This document shows positions 1 to 9,364 of a stretch of 50,283 bases of DNA, piece after piece. Where the stretch lies: NCBI GenBank assembly GCA_016934395.1, contig JAFGSZ010000066.1, positions 1 through 50,283 on the forward strand, given 5' to 3'. Source of the DNA: Bacteroidales bacterium (lineage in GTDB: Bacteria; Bacteroidota; Bacteroidia; Bacteroidales; UBA10428). Below the pieces are notes generated by a model. The model saw only the letters and a program-made list of their open reading frames with translations. It was not told the origin of the DNA and searched no databases. Both the position numbers and the translations under genes were made by a program. How positions within the stretch are numbered: position 1 is the first letter of the stretch; each line of letters begins with the position of its first letter.

Positions 1-60
1 GTAATAACCAAAAGATGGCTTCATCCGCACGAAGCCTTTCATATACCAACGATTCGCCAT
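1..60 (-). CDS. possible 5' end of a gene running off the window edge
   Basis: An ATG at 60-58 opens a frame that stays open to base 1 and reads MANRWYMKGFVRMKPSFGYY. It starts 9 bases after the stop of the lipoprotein gene upstream on the same strand, so it could be the next gene of an operon. Only 20 residues are visible and I do not recognise them. It could be chance. Confidence 0.3.
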   Translation of the reverse strand, partial: MANRWYMKGFVRMKPSFGYY

Positions 61-69
61 AACGACAGA

Positions 70-603
70 TTATTTAAACGATGCCCTGGCCAGTTCACGG
101 GATAAAAAATCAACCCTGGTTTCCGAAAGATTTGCCGGATCCCCGAGAAGGGTATGATCGCCATAATTAAATTGAAGCTCCCAGGTACCGCTTTCCAGAT
201 ACACGTATCTTTCGAAACTAAACTTTATTGCGCCTCCGCCTGGCGTTTCATCGTAGCGTACTAACATTTTTAAATCTCCGGCCCTATACTTTCCCGTATT
301 TTCAGCCATTTCAATTCTATGAATAACTGGATGTAAAGGATCAAGAGTCTCCATAGTTACAGCAGAATTGCGATTAATAGCGATTAACTCTTCATCCTTA
401 TTAATAATATAATCGAATGTGCTGAATTTTTCCTTCATCAGCTGAAGTAACTCCTCTGAATGAGGAGAAAAATTAAAGCCCTCAAAACCGTAATAAAAAA
501 CCTGAACCCTTGTGTCGGATTGATCTGTCTTGCAGGCATTCAGCAGAAATAAAACCACAAGTACAGATAATAAAAGGTTTGTAATCTTAATTGATCTATT
601 CAT
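70..603 (-). CDS. putative lipoprotein of unknown function
   Basis: A 177-residue protein. It has a basic start, a hydrophobic stretch of about 15 residues and a lipobox ending LLNAC with Cys24, so it should be lipid-anchored after signal peptidase II cleavage. The rest is a mixed charged and aromatic domain with no motif I recognise; short strand-like stretches near residues 120-155 suggest a small beta-rich domain. The ATG at 603 gives a proper signal peptide. Upstream lies a long gene-free region; a possible next gene starts 9 bases downstream and runs off the window. Confidence 0.7.
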   Translation of the reverse strand: MNRSIKITNLLLSVLVVLFLLNACKTDQSDTRVQVFYYGFEGFNFSPHSEELLQLMKEKFSTFDYIINKDEELIAINRNSAVTMETLDPLHPVIHRIEMAENTGKYRAGDLKMLVRYDETPGGGAIKFSFERYVYLESGTWELQFNYGDHTLLGDPANLSETRVDFLSRELARASFK

Positions 604-624
604 GATTTAACCGTTTATAATTCA

Positions 625-767
625 ATATCGTTTAGTTAAGTATTTTTCCGTCGCTGCGGTTAAGGAATAAGAGGAGCAATCTGCTAACCTTAAAGAGATT
701 GTTTCATTCCGAAGAAAAATCGGAATTTGCAAAAACGCCCTCTGTTGTATACTTTACTAAACGACAT
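625..767. repeat. 143-bp element bounded by an inverted repeat
   Basis: The left arm 628-643 (TCGTTTAGTTAAGTAT) and right arm 749-764 (ATACTTTACTAAACGA) are reverse complements at 15 of 16 positions, and the match continues outward with one further mismatch. Inside is a perfect 7-bp hairpin, ATTCCGA 706-712 with TCGGAAT 720-726. It could be a small non-autonomous mobile element or a folded leader. I could not find a target-site duplication. Confidence 0.35.
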
Positions 768-996
768 GGATTTTAGTTGATTACTTAATACTTTCTTTTA
801 AAAGTTATTTACCCCGATTTTGTTTTATAACATAAGCAAATTTCTAAAAAAAATAATCCGATTTTCCATTTTACACCAATAAAATCTGTACATACAGCAT
901 GCCGGAAGTACAAAAATTACCGGTTGAAAACCAAACCCGGCCACAGGGAAGTTCACCTGCAATTAACTCCTTAATAACCATTTATTTTGCATTTAT

Positions 997-1101
997 ACCT
1001 GCTGTGTATTTCTACATCAATATAAAAATTTTAGGTTCTTTAATAGGTTAACAAACAAAGTTTTTATACTACACATACAAAATTACACAGCAGGTTTTTT
1101 T
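997..1101 (+). promoter_or_regulatory. long-range inverted repeat ending in a T tract (attenuator-like)
   Basis: ACCTGCTGTGTA at 997-1008 pairs perfectly with TACACAGCAGGT at 1084-1095, enclosing about 75 bases, and the right arm runs into TTTTTTTAT. This is the shape of a factor-independent terminator or attenuator. It lies some 210 bases upstream of susC, so it could end a short leader RNA or regulate read-through into the Sus operon. The function is inferred. Confidence 0.4.
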
Positions 1102-1312
1102 ATATCAGAAATTAAACGCTAAATCTATTAGCACTATATAACTACTAACCTAAAGTGTAACCTATGAAACGAGCATGAACTGAGCATAGCAAACGTAACG
1201 GGTAATTTTTTCATGCTAAATCCTAAAATTAGTTTGAATTTATTTACCTCTTCAGACGCTGCACTATTCATTGTGAGTTCCATACGGCCGCTTAAAACTA
1301 AAATGTAATCGT

Positions 1313-4300
1313 ATGAAAAAGAGAGTTTTTATCGTATTGCTGATTTTTACGACAATTGGCTGGAGCATTATAAATGCTCAGGATAAAAGTATTACCGGCA
1401 CGGTATCCAGCTTTGATGACGGACTTCCCCTGCCGGGTGTAACTATTGTGGCGAAGGGGACAAGTATCGGTACCATTACTAACGCCGATGGACAATTCTC
1501 CATAAATGTACCTGCAGAAACCGAATTTCTGGTATTTTCTTTTGTGGGTATGAAATCGCAGGAAGTACGTATCAGCGATCAGCAGAATGTTCAGGTAGTT
1601 ATGGAACAGGATATACTGGGCCTCGATGAGGTGGTGGTAACTGCTGTGGGTATCCGGCGTAATTCCCGAAGTATTTCGTATTCGGTACAAAAAATCGATG
1701 GGGACGAAGTAGAGAATAAGGTTGAAACGGATGTGTTGCGTTCTTTAAGTGGACGAATTGCCGGAGTAAATATTACCAACTCCGGAGGTGCTGCCGGATC
1801 GTCTACAAACATCACCATACGGGGAAGTTCATCTGCATTGGGAAGTAACCAGCCCTTATTTGTTGTGGATGGAATACCCTATGATAATACCACATTTTCA
1901 ACACAAAATCTTAGTGTATACGGCTCCACCTATTCAAACCGTGCACTGGATCTGGACCCTAATGATATAGAATCCATATCCGTTCTGAAAAGCGGGTCTG
2001 CAGCAGCCTTATATGGATCGCGGGCTGCCAATGGTGTTATTATTATTACTACAAAATCAGGAAATAACAGTGATGAAAGGAAGATGAATGTGTCTTTTAC
2101 TTCCACGCTTGCTATGGAAGAACCTACAAAATTACCCGAATACCAGAACGAATACGGACAAGGGGCCAATTTTCAGTTTAATTCAGGCTACTTTGGCACC
2201 TGGGGCCCCCGGTTTGATGCTCCTGATCTGGACGGAAACGGCGATGGTATCGGCAGCGGGCTTCTGTTTTTAAATAATAATGTGCCGAGTTATGTGAGCC
2301 ATATTGGAGATACGGTTCCCTATAAGGCCTACCCAAACAACGTTAAAGATTTTTTTGAAAAAGGTATGGTATTTGAAAATTCCCTGAGCATCACGGGTGG
2401 TGATGAAAATACCAACTACATCCTGTCTGTTACTTCAAATAATCAGGATGGATTTATTCCCCATACCCAGCTTGATAAATATTCTGTAAAAGTAGCCGGA
2501 AACCAGAAAATAGGGAAAAAGGCCAGGTTTGGAGGTTCAATCACCTATACAAGAACAGATCAGTTGGGTGTTCCTATCGGAGGATACGGGGTTACCAATG
2601 TAAATATTTTTGGCCAGTTATGGTTAATGCCGCGAAGTTATGATCTTTCGGGATTTCCGTATATAGACCCTGTTACAAAAGAAAGCATTCACTATAGAAC
2701 CGACAGGGACAACCCGTATTATATTGCCCAGGAAAATACCTATTCCAGTAAAGTAGATCGTATGTTCGGGTATATTGATGCCGAATTTAATATAGCAGAC
2801 TGGCTTACCCTTTCCTATAAAATGGGATGGAATTCATATACCGACAGGAGAAAACAGGTGTATGCCAAAAGTACATTATTTAACGACAGACTGGGTAGCA
2901 TAATTACCGACGATATTGCTTACACGGAATTAGAGTCTAACCTCTTACTGAGAATGGACAAAACCTTTAATAAATTTAACATTACCGCAATAGCAGGATG
3001 GAACATCAACCAGATTACCATCGACAGACAAAGCCTGCAGGGGAATGAAATTATCGTTCACGGTATAAACGACCTCGACAATACAAAAACGGTGCTGCCC
3101 AATGGGGGAGATTATGAACAAAGAAGGTTATCAGGATTATTTGCCGATGTTACTTTTGGGTATGCAAACTGGGCATTTATTAACCTTACCGGAAGAAACG
3201 ACTGGTCTTCTACCCTGCCAGTGGAAAGCAATAACTATTTTTATCCCGGGATCACCGGTTCGGTAATTGTATCGGATGCAATTCCGGCGCTGGATAACAG
3301 TATCCTGAGTTATCTGAAACTTTACGGAGGAATTTCTAAAATCGGAAACGATGCCGATGTTTATTTAACCGCTTCTACTTTCGAAGTAAATCCTTCATGG
3401 GGTAATAACCTCGGACAGGTTTCAACTCCCTTTAATGGTACTGCCGCTCTTGCTGCCGGAGACCTGCTCGGTAATAACAATTTAAAACCCGAATTTACCA
3501 CCGAATATGAAATCGGATTGGATTTTGGATTCTTAAACAATAAAATTGGTGTAGACCTCACCTACTATAACCGGGTTTCAACCGACCAGATTTTCGCGGT
3601 TCAGATTCCAGCCTCTACGGGTTATATTCAAAAAGTAATGAATGCCGGAAAAATCACAAACGAAGGTATGGAAGTGGCATTAACAGGAACACCGGTGTTC
3701 CGGCAAGGGGGGTTGCGCTGGGACATAGCGCTTAATTACAGCAGAAATATTTCAAAAGTGGTAGAATTATTCGAGGGTGTGGACCTTATAGATGTAGGGG
3801 TAAACTACACGAACCTGGGAAATGTGCATCAGGTGGGTTATCCTTATGGAGTAGTTCAGGGTACTGTGTTTAGAAGAGACGATGAAGGTAACCTGCTGAT
3901 CAATTCCACTACCGGATATGCCATGGCAGATACAGAATTAGGGATCATTGCCGATCCGAATCCCGATTATATTTCTTCCCTGTCTAACAAATTTAGATTT
4001 AAAGGCCTCTTGCTAAGTGTACTTGTTGAATTCCGTAAAGGCGGTGAATTATATTCATACACCATAGACGAACTCCGTGGCCGGGGTGTAGTACCTGAAA
4101 CTGCCGACAACAGAGAAGCCGGGCGTATCATCAGAGGCTATTTTGCAGATCCTGATAATCCTTCGGAACCTTTACTGGTCGACGGAGAAAAGGTGCCCAA
4201 TAATATTCAGATTACAACCAACGACTATTTCTTCAGAGGATTTCCTGCAGCTGAAGCTAATGTTTATGATGTTACTACCCTTAGATTGAGAGAAGTGGTA

Positions 4301-4516
4301 TTGGGATACAGCCTGCCAAAAAAATGGCTGAATAAAACACCAATACAAGATCTTACCATTTCACTGATTGGCCGTAACCTTTGGTTTTATGCACCCAATA
4401 TTCCGCATATTGATCCGGAAACCAGCGGCTATGCTGCAGGTAACCGCCAGGGTATTGATTATTACTATATGCCAAATGCCCGCAGATATGCCATAAGTCT
4501 GAAAGTGAATTTCTAA
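1313..4516 (+). CDS. SusC/RagA-family TonB-linked outer membrane transporter
   Basis: A 1067-residue outer membrane barrel that imports oligosaccharides or other ligands with energy from TonB. Residues 1-23 are a signal peptide (cut near NAQ-DK). Residues about 25-97 form the CarboxypepD_reg-like domain usual in SusC proteins, then EVVVTA at 106-111 starts the plug region. The rest is aromatic-rich barrel strands ending in a terminal aromatic (VNF). Length is normal for the family. It is followed after 16 bases by its SusD partner and a third lipoprotein, so the three probably form one operon. No N-terminal secretin/STN domain is present, so it is not the type that signals through an anti-sigma factor. 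The substrate cannot be read from the sequence; nearby GH3 and GH27 enzymes hint at a beta-glucoside or alpha-galactoside. Confidence 0.95.
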   Translation: MKKRVFIVLLIFTTIGWSIINAQDKSITGTVSSFDDGLPLPGVTIVAKGTSIGTITNADGQFSINVPAETEFLVFSFVGMKSQEVRISDQQNVQVVMEQDILGLDEVVVTAVGIRRNSRSISYSVQKIDGDEVENKVETDVLRSLSGRIAGVNITNSGGAAGSSTNITIRGSSSALGSNQPLFVVDGIPYDNTTFSTQNLSVYGSTYSNRALDLDPNDIESISVLKSGSAAALYGSRAANGVIIITTKSGNNSDERKMNVSFTSTLAMEEPTKLPEYQNEYGQGANFQFNSGYFGTWGPRFDAPDLDGNGDGIGSGLLFLNNNVPSYVSHIGDTVPYKAYPNNVKDFFEKGMVFENSLSITGGDENTNYILSVTSNNQDGFIPHTQLDKYSVKVAGNQKIGKKARFGGSITYTRTDQLGVPIGGYGVTNVNIFGQLWLMPRSYDLSGFPYIDPVTKESIHYRTDRDNPYYIAQENTYSSKVDRMFGYIDAEFNIADWLTLSYKMGWNSYTDRRKQVYAKSTLFNDRLGSIITDDIAYTELESNLLLRMDKTFNKFNITAIAGWNINQITIDRQSLQGNEIIVHGINDLDNTKTVLPNGGDYEQRRLSGLFADVTFGYANWAFINLTGRNDWSSTLPVESNNYFYPGITGSVIVSDAIPALDNSILSYLKLYGGISKIGNDADVYLTASTFEVNPSWGNNLGQVSTPFNGTAALAAGDLLGNNNLKPEFTTEYEIGLDFGFLNNKIGVDLTYYNRVSTDQIFAVQIPASTGYIQKVMNAGKITNEGMEVALTGTPVFRQGGLRWDIALNYSRNISKVVELFEGVDLIDVGVNYTNLGNVHQVGYPYGVVQGTVFRRDDEGNLLINSTTGYAMADTELGIIADPNPDYISSLSNKFRFKGLLLSVLVEFRKGGELYSYTIDELRGRGVVPETADNREAGRIIRGYFADPDNPSEPLLVDGEKVPNNIQITTNDYFFRGFPAAEANVYDVTTLRLREVVLGYSLPKKWLNKTPIQDLTISLIGRNLWFYAPNIPHIDPETSGYAAGNRQGIDYYYMPNARRYAISLKVNF

Positions 4517-4532
4517 CATTTAAGCTAAAACA

Positions 4533-6026
4533 ATGAAAAAGATATTTATTATAATACTCATAATACCGATTATAGGATATTTTACTTCCTGTGAGAAATT
4601 TCTGGATATTAACGAAGATCCTAATAATCCGAAAGATGCCACTATTATTGATCTGTTGCCCTCAGCACAACTTGGGATTGCTTTTGGCGTGTCGAACATG
4701 TTAAACCGTGTGGGAGAAGATGCCGTTCAGCACCTGGTAGTTGGCCGGTATGACGGCTGGGCAGTTCAGGGATCAGATGTCTCCAACGCCTGGCGGTTTT
4801 CCCTGTATGCCGGCGGCCTTAAAGACCTGGAGGTGATTATTGAAAAAGCTACAGCATCAGGAGATTTTCATTATGTGGGCGTTTCTAAACTCCTTAAAGC
4901 ATATGCCTTCAGTATTATGGTTGACCTCTGGGATGATATCCCTTATTCCGAGGCCCTCCGGGAAGATATCGAGTATCCTCATTTTGATGATGCTCAGACC
5001 ATCTACACCGCACTTTTTAGTCTTATTGACGAAGGAATTGCTGACCTGGATGGAGCAAATGAAATTTCTCTCGCCGGATACGACCTGATATATAACGGAA
5101 ATATCAATAACTGGAAACGGATGGGGAATACCCTGAAATTAAAAATGTACAACCAGATCAGGCTTGTGCAGCCCACTGAGGCAAAAGCCGGAATTGAAGC
5201 CCTTGTGGCGGCAGAAAACAGTAATCCCGGGCAGGTATTAATTTCATCCGAAGCCCATGATTTTAATTTCCATTTTTTTAACTCTGCAAGCCCGGAAAAC
5301 AGACATCCCGGCTTTCAAAACGATTACATGGTGAAAGGCGAGGCTTATATCAGCAATTACTTCTATAATTTTATGCTGAACAATAACGACCCCCGGATAC
5401 CCTATTATTTCTATAATCAGAACGATGCTTTCGAAGGCAGAAACTATGGAGATCCGGCGCCTATTGGTAACGATGGCGACACACGTACAGTGCAGGGATT
5501 ATATCCCATAGGTGGAAAATATGACGACGGTTCTATGTTAACCGTATCAGGAAGTTCTGCTGCCGGAGACGGGGCATTCAGGATGATCACCAATATGATG
5601 CGGTTGTTTATTGAAGCTGAGGCTGCCCTTACCATGAATGCCGTGGTATCCGATGATGCTGAAACCTTGTTTGAAGATGCCCTGTATGCTGCATTTGATG
5701 AAGTAAATTCACTAAATGCTCCCGATATTGATGCCACAGATATCGATACCTATATCCAGGCCAGGGTGCAGGCATTTATAGATGCTGCTACCACTGAAGA
5801 AAAACTTCAGATTTTAATGGAAGATAAGTGGGTTGTTACCTTTGGAAACGGAGTGGAAGCCTTTAATGATTTCAGAAGAACAGGATATCCGGATATTCCT
5901 TTACCTATTGAAACCAACGATGTGGAACTCAGAAGGTACCCTTATCCGGAAGATGAAATAAACACGAATCCTAATGCACTGGAACAGCCCGAAAATAACC
6001 AGCCTGTATTCTGGGACAATAATTAA
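4533..6026 (+). CDS. SusD/RagB-family surface glycan-binding lipoprotein
   Basis: A 497-residue lipoprotein with signal peptide and lipobox TSC (Cys20), followed by the EKFLDINEDPNNP opening typical of the SusD-like group that pairs with SusC transporters. SusD proteins sit over the SusC barrel as a lid and bind the ligand outside the cell. Helical TPR-like stretches and a long C-terminal tail rich in Pro and Asn fit the family. It lies 16 bases after susC, and its stop overlaps the first possible start of the next ORF by one base. I see nothing broken in it. Confidence 0.92.
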   Translation: MKKIFIIILIIPIIGYFTSCEKFLDINEDPNNPKDATIIDLLPSAQLGIAFGVSNMLNRVGEDAVQHLVVGRYDGWAVQGSDVSNAWRFSLYAGGLKDLEVIIEKATASGDFHYVGVSKLLKAYAFSIMVDLWDDIPYSEALREDIEYPHFDDAQTIYTALFSLIDEGIADLDGANEISLAGYDLIYNGNINNWKRMGNTLKLKMYNQIRLVQPTEAKAGIEALVAAENSNPGQVLISSEAHDFNFHFFNSASPENRHPGFQNDYMVKGEAYISNYFYNFMLNNNDPRIPYYFYNQNDAFEGRNYGDPAPIGNDGDTRTVQGLYPIGGKYDDGSMLTVSGSSAAGDGAFRMITNMMRLFIEAEAALTMNAVVSDDAETLFEDALYAAFDEVNSLNAPDIDATDIDTYIQARVQAFIDAATTEEKLQILMEDKWVVTFGNGVEAFNDFRRTGYPDIPLPIETNDVELRRYPYPEDEINTNPNALEQPENNQPVFWDNN

Positions 6027-6052
6027 TGTATACAAATCTTAAAATTAAGGAT

Positions 6053-6916
6053 ATGAAAAAAATATATCTCATCTTATTAATGATATTTTCCATCCTTGCG
6101 GGATGCAAGGAAGATGCTGAAAAATGGTCGGATACCATGGATAATGCGGATGTTGGAGGGGCAATACCCAATATAAGCTTTCAAACGCCCCGTATATTCG
6201 ACTTTGCCGATTTGCAAAACACAAGAATGATTTTTGATTTAAAGGTAGGGGCAGCCGGTGAAGGATTAAATTATACCAAGGTTATTGTAAACAAATCATT
6301 TAATGGTGGTGACTTTATACTTCACGCCGAATATCTTGCCGGCGAAATCCCGGCTGAAATAGCTCTTACGGCTGCTGATGCCCTTAGCAATTTTGAGGGC
6401 GTAACCATCAGTACCGTACAGGGTGGTGATTTTATCGACTGGCAGTTTTTAATGGAATTCCCAGATGGTACCAACGGCGAATATAATGTTGATGCTTTGG
6501 CATCATTCCCTGATTTCAGGTCTTATTTTGCTTCTGCACCCAGCGGATTTACTGTGGAAGGGAGTTATACTATGAATATGATTAACGATGATATCGGGGT
6601 AGCTGACGCCACTAAATCCGGATACCAGATACAATTAGTTCCCGGATCGGGAAAATCCCAGTATATTCTCGAAGATATTACAGGAACTTCACTGGCCAAC
6701 CTCTGGGATCTGCCCGTGCCCTACAGGATCTATTATATCGGGAATAATGAATTTGTTTTAAATCCGGGTTCTGAAGAGTATCCCGATCTGTTAAGAATGA
6801 TAGGAACGGTGGTGCGGGATGCAGGTTCTGGGGTAATTACGGTGAACGTTACTTTTGCAAATTCCTGCTGCGGGCTGAATGGGGCAAACTTTGAGTTTGA
6901 ACTGGTACCCGATTAG
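6053..6916 (+). CDS. SusE/F-position lipoprotein of unknown ligand
   Basis: Third gene of the Sus operon, 287 residues from the chosen start. An earlier in-frame ATG at 6026 overlaps the SusD stop, but the ATG at 6053 begins a clean lipoprotein signal (MKKIYLILLMIFSILAGC, Cys18), so I prefer it. After the anchor the protein reads as beta-rich, Gly/Asp/Asn-rich sequence with a Cys pair (SCCG) near the C-terminus. By position it should be an accessory surface protein that helps the SusC/D pair bind its ligand, as SusE and SusF do. I do not recognise the fold, and sequence identity to true SusE/F is not evident. Confidence 0.8.
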   Translation: MKKIYLILLMIFSILAGCKEDAEKWSDTMDNADVGGAIPNISFQTPRIFDFADLQNTRMIFDLKVGAAGEGLNYTKVIVNKSFNGGDFILHAEYLAGEIPAEIALTAADALSNFEGVTISTVQGGDFIDWQFLMEFPDGTNGEYNVDALASFPDFRSYFASAPSGFTVEGSYTMNMINDDIGVADATKSGYQIQLVPGSGKSQYILEDITGTSLANLWDLPVPYRIYYIGNNEFVLNPGSEEYPDLLRMIGTVVRDAGSGVITVNVTFANSCCGLNGANFEFELVPD

Positions 6917-6930
6917 AATATTTGTTTATA

Positions 6931-6960
6931 CCCCGACAGAGTTTCATTACCCTGTCGGGG
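6931..6960 (+). terminator. hairpin terminator after the Sus operon
   Basis: CCCCGACAG (6931-6939) and CTGTCGGGG (6952-6960) form a perfect 9-bp GC-rich stem with a 12-base loop, 14 bases after the stop codon. The T tract behind it is weak (ATATTT). Confidence 0.75.
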
Positions 6961-7097
6961 ATATTTAAAATATAGAAATTTTTTCCGGTTTTTTTAGGGT
7001 AAAGAAACTCTAAACTATCATAGTATTAGCGTGTTCAATTTCGGACAAATGATGTACACTTATGAACAGTTTCTATATTAAAAAAAGTATTAAAAAA

Positions 7098-7129
7098 TTG
7101 TAATATATTGTATTTCTGGTATATATTTG
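7098..7129 (+). promoter_or_regulatory. Bacteroidota-type promoter for the kinase/peptide/regulator operon
   Basis: TTG at 7098-7100, a 21-base spacer and TATATTTG at 7122-7129 match the known -33 TTTG / -7 TAnnTTTG pattern of the Bacteroidota primary sigma factor. It would start transcription about 70 bases before the kinase ATG at 7207. Confidence 0.5.
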
Positions 7130-7206
7130 AAGTGGCATAAAATATGATATAAATCATATTTAAATAAAATTGACCTGTTAACCGAGCTACAACTAAATTA
7201 ACCTGT

Positions 7207-9144
7207 ATGCCTAAAATTCTTAAGAATATTATTCTGAGTATTTTAGTTTTATCTGCATGTTTTACAACAGCATCCGCATCAGTTGTCGATAGTCTGCTTA
7301 TTGTTTTAAGTAATACAGGTATGGATGAAAAAAAGGCAGATGTTTGTAATGAGATCGCCGCTCAATATTATAGTTCAGAACCTCAAAAATCATTTGAATA
7401 TACTAAGAAAGCCATTAAACTGGCAGAAAAATCAGGCTACACTGCTGGTCTGGCAGAAAGCTATAACCTTCAGGCCAGCTATCATTATCTTTCCGGAAAT
7501 TTTAACGAAGCGCTTACTTTGTACTCGAAATCACTCCAATTCTTTTCCGATTTATCAGATTCAGCCAGTATGGCCATGTGTTATAATAATATCGGAGGAT
7601 TAAAATTAAAACTCGGGGATATTACCGGCGCTCTGACTAATTTTATTACTGCGGCAAAAATTTACGAAGCGCTTTCAGACGCAGAAGGTTCTGCAATTTT
7701 ATATAATAATATCGGGGTAATTTGCAGAAAGCAGGAACTGCCCGATGAAGCATTAAAATATTACGATAAGGCTTTACTCTATTTCTCAAGACTTTCAGAT
7801 AATCCGAACAAAGCATCGGTATTGCATAATATGGGATCAATTTTTCATGATAAAGGAGACTTCCCCGGTGCCCTGGAATATCTGCAGCAGGCACTGGACA
7901 TAAGAATACTTCTTGATGATAAGATTGGCCTGGCAAAAACAATGCAGGGAATAGGAACGGTATACCTTTCAACAAATGAATACCCCAAAGCCATTGAAAA
8001 TTTTAAAAAAGCGCTGGATATAAGAACAGAATTGAAAGATATTTCTGGCCAGTCGCATTGTCTGAATCAGATTGCCGTTTTATATGCCCGGCAAAATTTA
8101 TGGAACGAAGCACGCACATTCTTTAGTCGCAGTCTGGACCTTTCAATGAAATCAGGTCTTCTTGAAAACCAAAAGTTTACATACAGCTGGCTTGCCGATA
8201 TTGATTCCATACAGGGTGACTATTATGCAGCGTTAAAAAATTACGAACTTTACAAAGAAATTAATGATAGTATTATCAATACCCAAAAAATTAATGAGTT
8301 AACAAAAATCAGGAAAAATTTTGAGGACGAAAAAAAGGAAAAACAACAACAAATCGAAATTCTGTCTTATGAAAACCGCTTAAACCAGGCCCGCTTAAAA
8401 AATCATGTATATATCTTTTTGCTGATATTAACCTGCATGGCTATTGCTGTCCTTGCAATTATATTAGCCTATAAAAAATATAAAAGAAAATCAGGACAGA
8501 TTATTATTGAACTCAAACAAGAAAATTTAAAACAGCAAATCAACCCGCATTTTATCTGCAACAGTCTGAATTCGATTCAATCAGCCATTTACCGCGGAAA
8601 TAAAACCGAATCCAGCGCCTGCCTTACAAAACTTGCCCGCCTGATGCGCATGATCCTTGAAAATTCACAGAGTAAATCCATCCCCATACAGGATGAACTG
8701 GATACCCTGAAACTATACCTTGATCTGATGTGCAGCAGGTTTAAAAACAAAATAGAATATTCTATCGTGGTTGATGAAAACCTGGATACCCTTACCTATA
8801 AAATACCCTCTCTCCTGCTTCAGCCATTTGTGGAAAATTCTATAGTACACGGATTTAGAAATAAAAGAGGAAAGGGAAAAATAAAAATTGAACTCGTACT
8901 TGAAGAAAATAGTATCTCGTGCCATATTGAAGACAATGGTATTGGCAGGAATAAACCGGATGAAGAAAAAATTAAACCTTTGCAAAAACACAGGTCTCTT
9001 GGGTCAAGAATAAGCGAAGACCGCTTAAAATTGCTTAATTCCTTATACGGGAAAAATATTAATGTGCATTTTGAAGACCTTAAGGACAGCTATAATAAAC
9101 CTGCGGGCACCAGGGTAAATTTTCAGTTGCCTTTATTAAATTAA
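7207..9144 (+). CDS. TPR-containing sensor histidine kinase, LytS/YehU type
   Basis: A 645-residue sensor kinase. Signal peptide 1-25; a periplasmic domain of about seven tetratricopeptide repeats (residues 40-350); a charged coiled coil 355-398; one membrane helix 400-421; then a cytoplasmic His_kinase domain with H-box NPHFICNSLNS (phosphorylated His448), N-box FVENSIVHG (Asn544) and glycine box EDNGIGRN. This kinase class pairs with LytTR regulators, and one lies just downstream. TPRs bind peptides or proteins, so the outer domain is probably the sensor part. A 49-residue GG-leader peptide gene sits between kinase and regulator (28 and 42 bases away), making that peptide an attractive candidate ligand. 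This link is inferred. Confidence 0.92.
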   Translation: MPKILKNIILSILVLSACFTTASASVVDSLLIVLSNTGMDEKKADVCNEIAAQYYSSEPQKSFEYTKKAIKLAEKSGYTAGLAESYNLQASYHYLSGNFNEALTLYSKSLQFFSDLSDSASMAMCYNNIGGLKLKLGDITGALTNFITAAKIYEALSDAEGSAILYNNIGVICRKQELPDEALKYYDKALLYFSRLSDNPNKASVLHNMGSIFHDKGDFPGALEYLQQALDIRILLDDKIGLAKTMQGIGTVYLSTNEYPKAIENFKKALDIRTELKDISGQSHCLNQIAVLYARQNLWNEARTFFSRSLDLSMKSGLLENQKFTYSWLADIDSIQGDYYAALKNYELYKEINDSIINTQKINELTKIRKNFEDEKKEKQQQIEILSYENRLNQARLKNHVYIFLLILTCMAIAVLAIILAYKKYKRKSGQIIIELKQENLKQQINPHFICNSLNSIQSAIYRGNKTESSACLTKLARLMRMILENSQSKSIPIQDELDTLKLYLDLMCSRFKNKIEYSIVVDENLDTLTYKIPSLLLQPFVENSIVHGFRNKRGKGKIKIELVLEENSISCHIEDNGIGRNKPDEEKIKPLQKHRSLGSRISEDRLKLLNSLYGKNINVHFEDLKDSYNKPAGTRVNFQLPLLN

Positions 9145-9172
9145 AAATTATATTATTATTTAATTCACAGAT

Positions 9173-9322
9173 ATGAAAACAAAAAAAAGAAAACCACTGG
9201 AGATTTTAAGTCACAGAGAATTACAACTCATAAGGGGTGGTGGAGAAGAGCCGACTGTAGAAGACGATGTAATTATTATTATCAAAAAAAAGGGTGGCTA
9301 CTGCGGATTCCATAGTATGTAA
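9173..9322 (+). CDS. small double-glycine-leader peptide, candidate signal or bacteriocin-like precursor
   Basis: A 49-residue ORF. The N-terminal half is a basic, amphipathic leader whose end reads LSHRELQLIRGGG; this is the pattern of the Bacteroidota GG-leader natural-product precursors (hydrophobic residues at fixed distances before Gly-Gly, cut by C39 peptidase-ABC exporters). Cleavage would fall after Gly23. The predicted core is 26 residues: an acidic part, a run of four isoleucines, three lysines and a C-terminal GGYCGFHSM with a single cysteine. It lies between the histidine kinase and the LytTR regulator on the same strand, so co-expression is likely. No exporter or modifying enzyme is in the window. 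No clear ribosome binding site, as is common in this phylum. It could instead be an uncharacterised small regulatory protein, but the leader pattern makes me fairly confident. Confidence 0.75.
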   Translation: MKTKKRKPLEILSHRELQLIRGGGEEPTVEDDVIIIIKKKGGYCGFHSM

Positions 9323-9364
9323 TTGAGGATGTTTTCCATTTATAAATAATTTACATGAAAAATT

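Larger units (their letters stand above)
604..1312. other. long intergenic region upstream of susC
   Basis: About 700 bases between divergent genes with no convincing ORF. It holds two inverted-repeat structures, listed separately (625-767 and 997-1095). The rest is AT-rich. I do not see a clear TTTG-N20-TAnnTTTG promoter for susC. Confidence 0.6.

Noticed and set aside
1298-1690. Minus-strand frame of 130 residues over the start of susC
   Set aside because: Shadow of the SusC gene; no family features, and its start lies inside the leader region.
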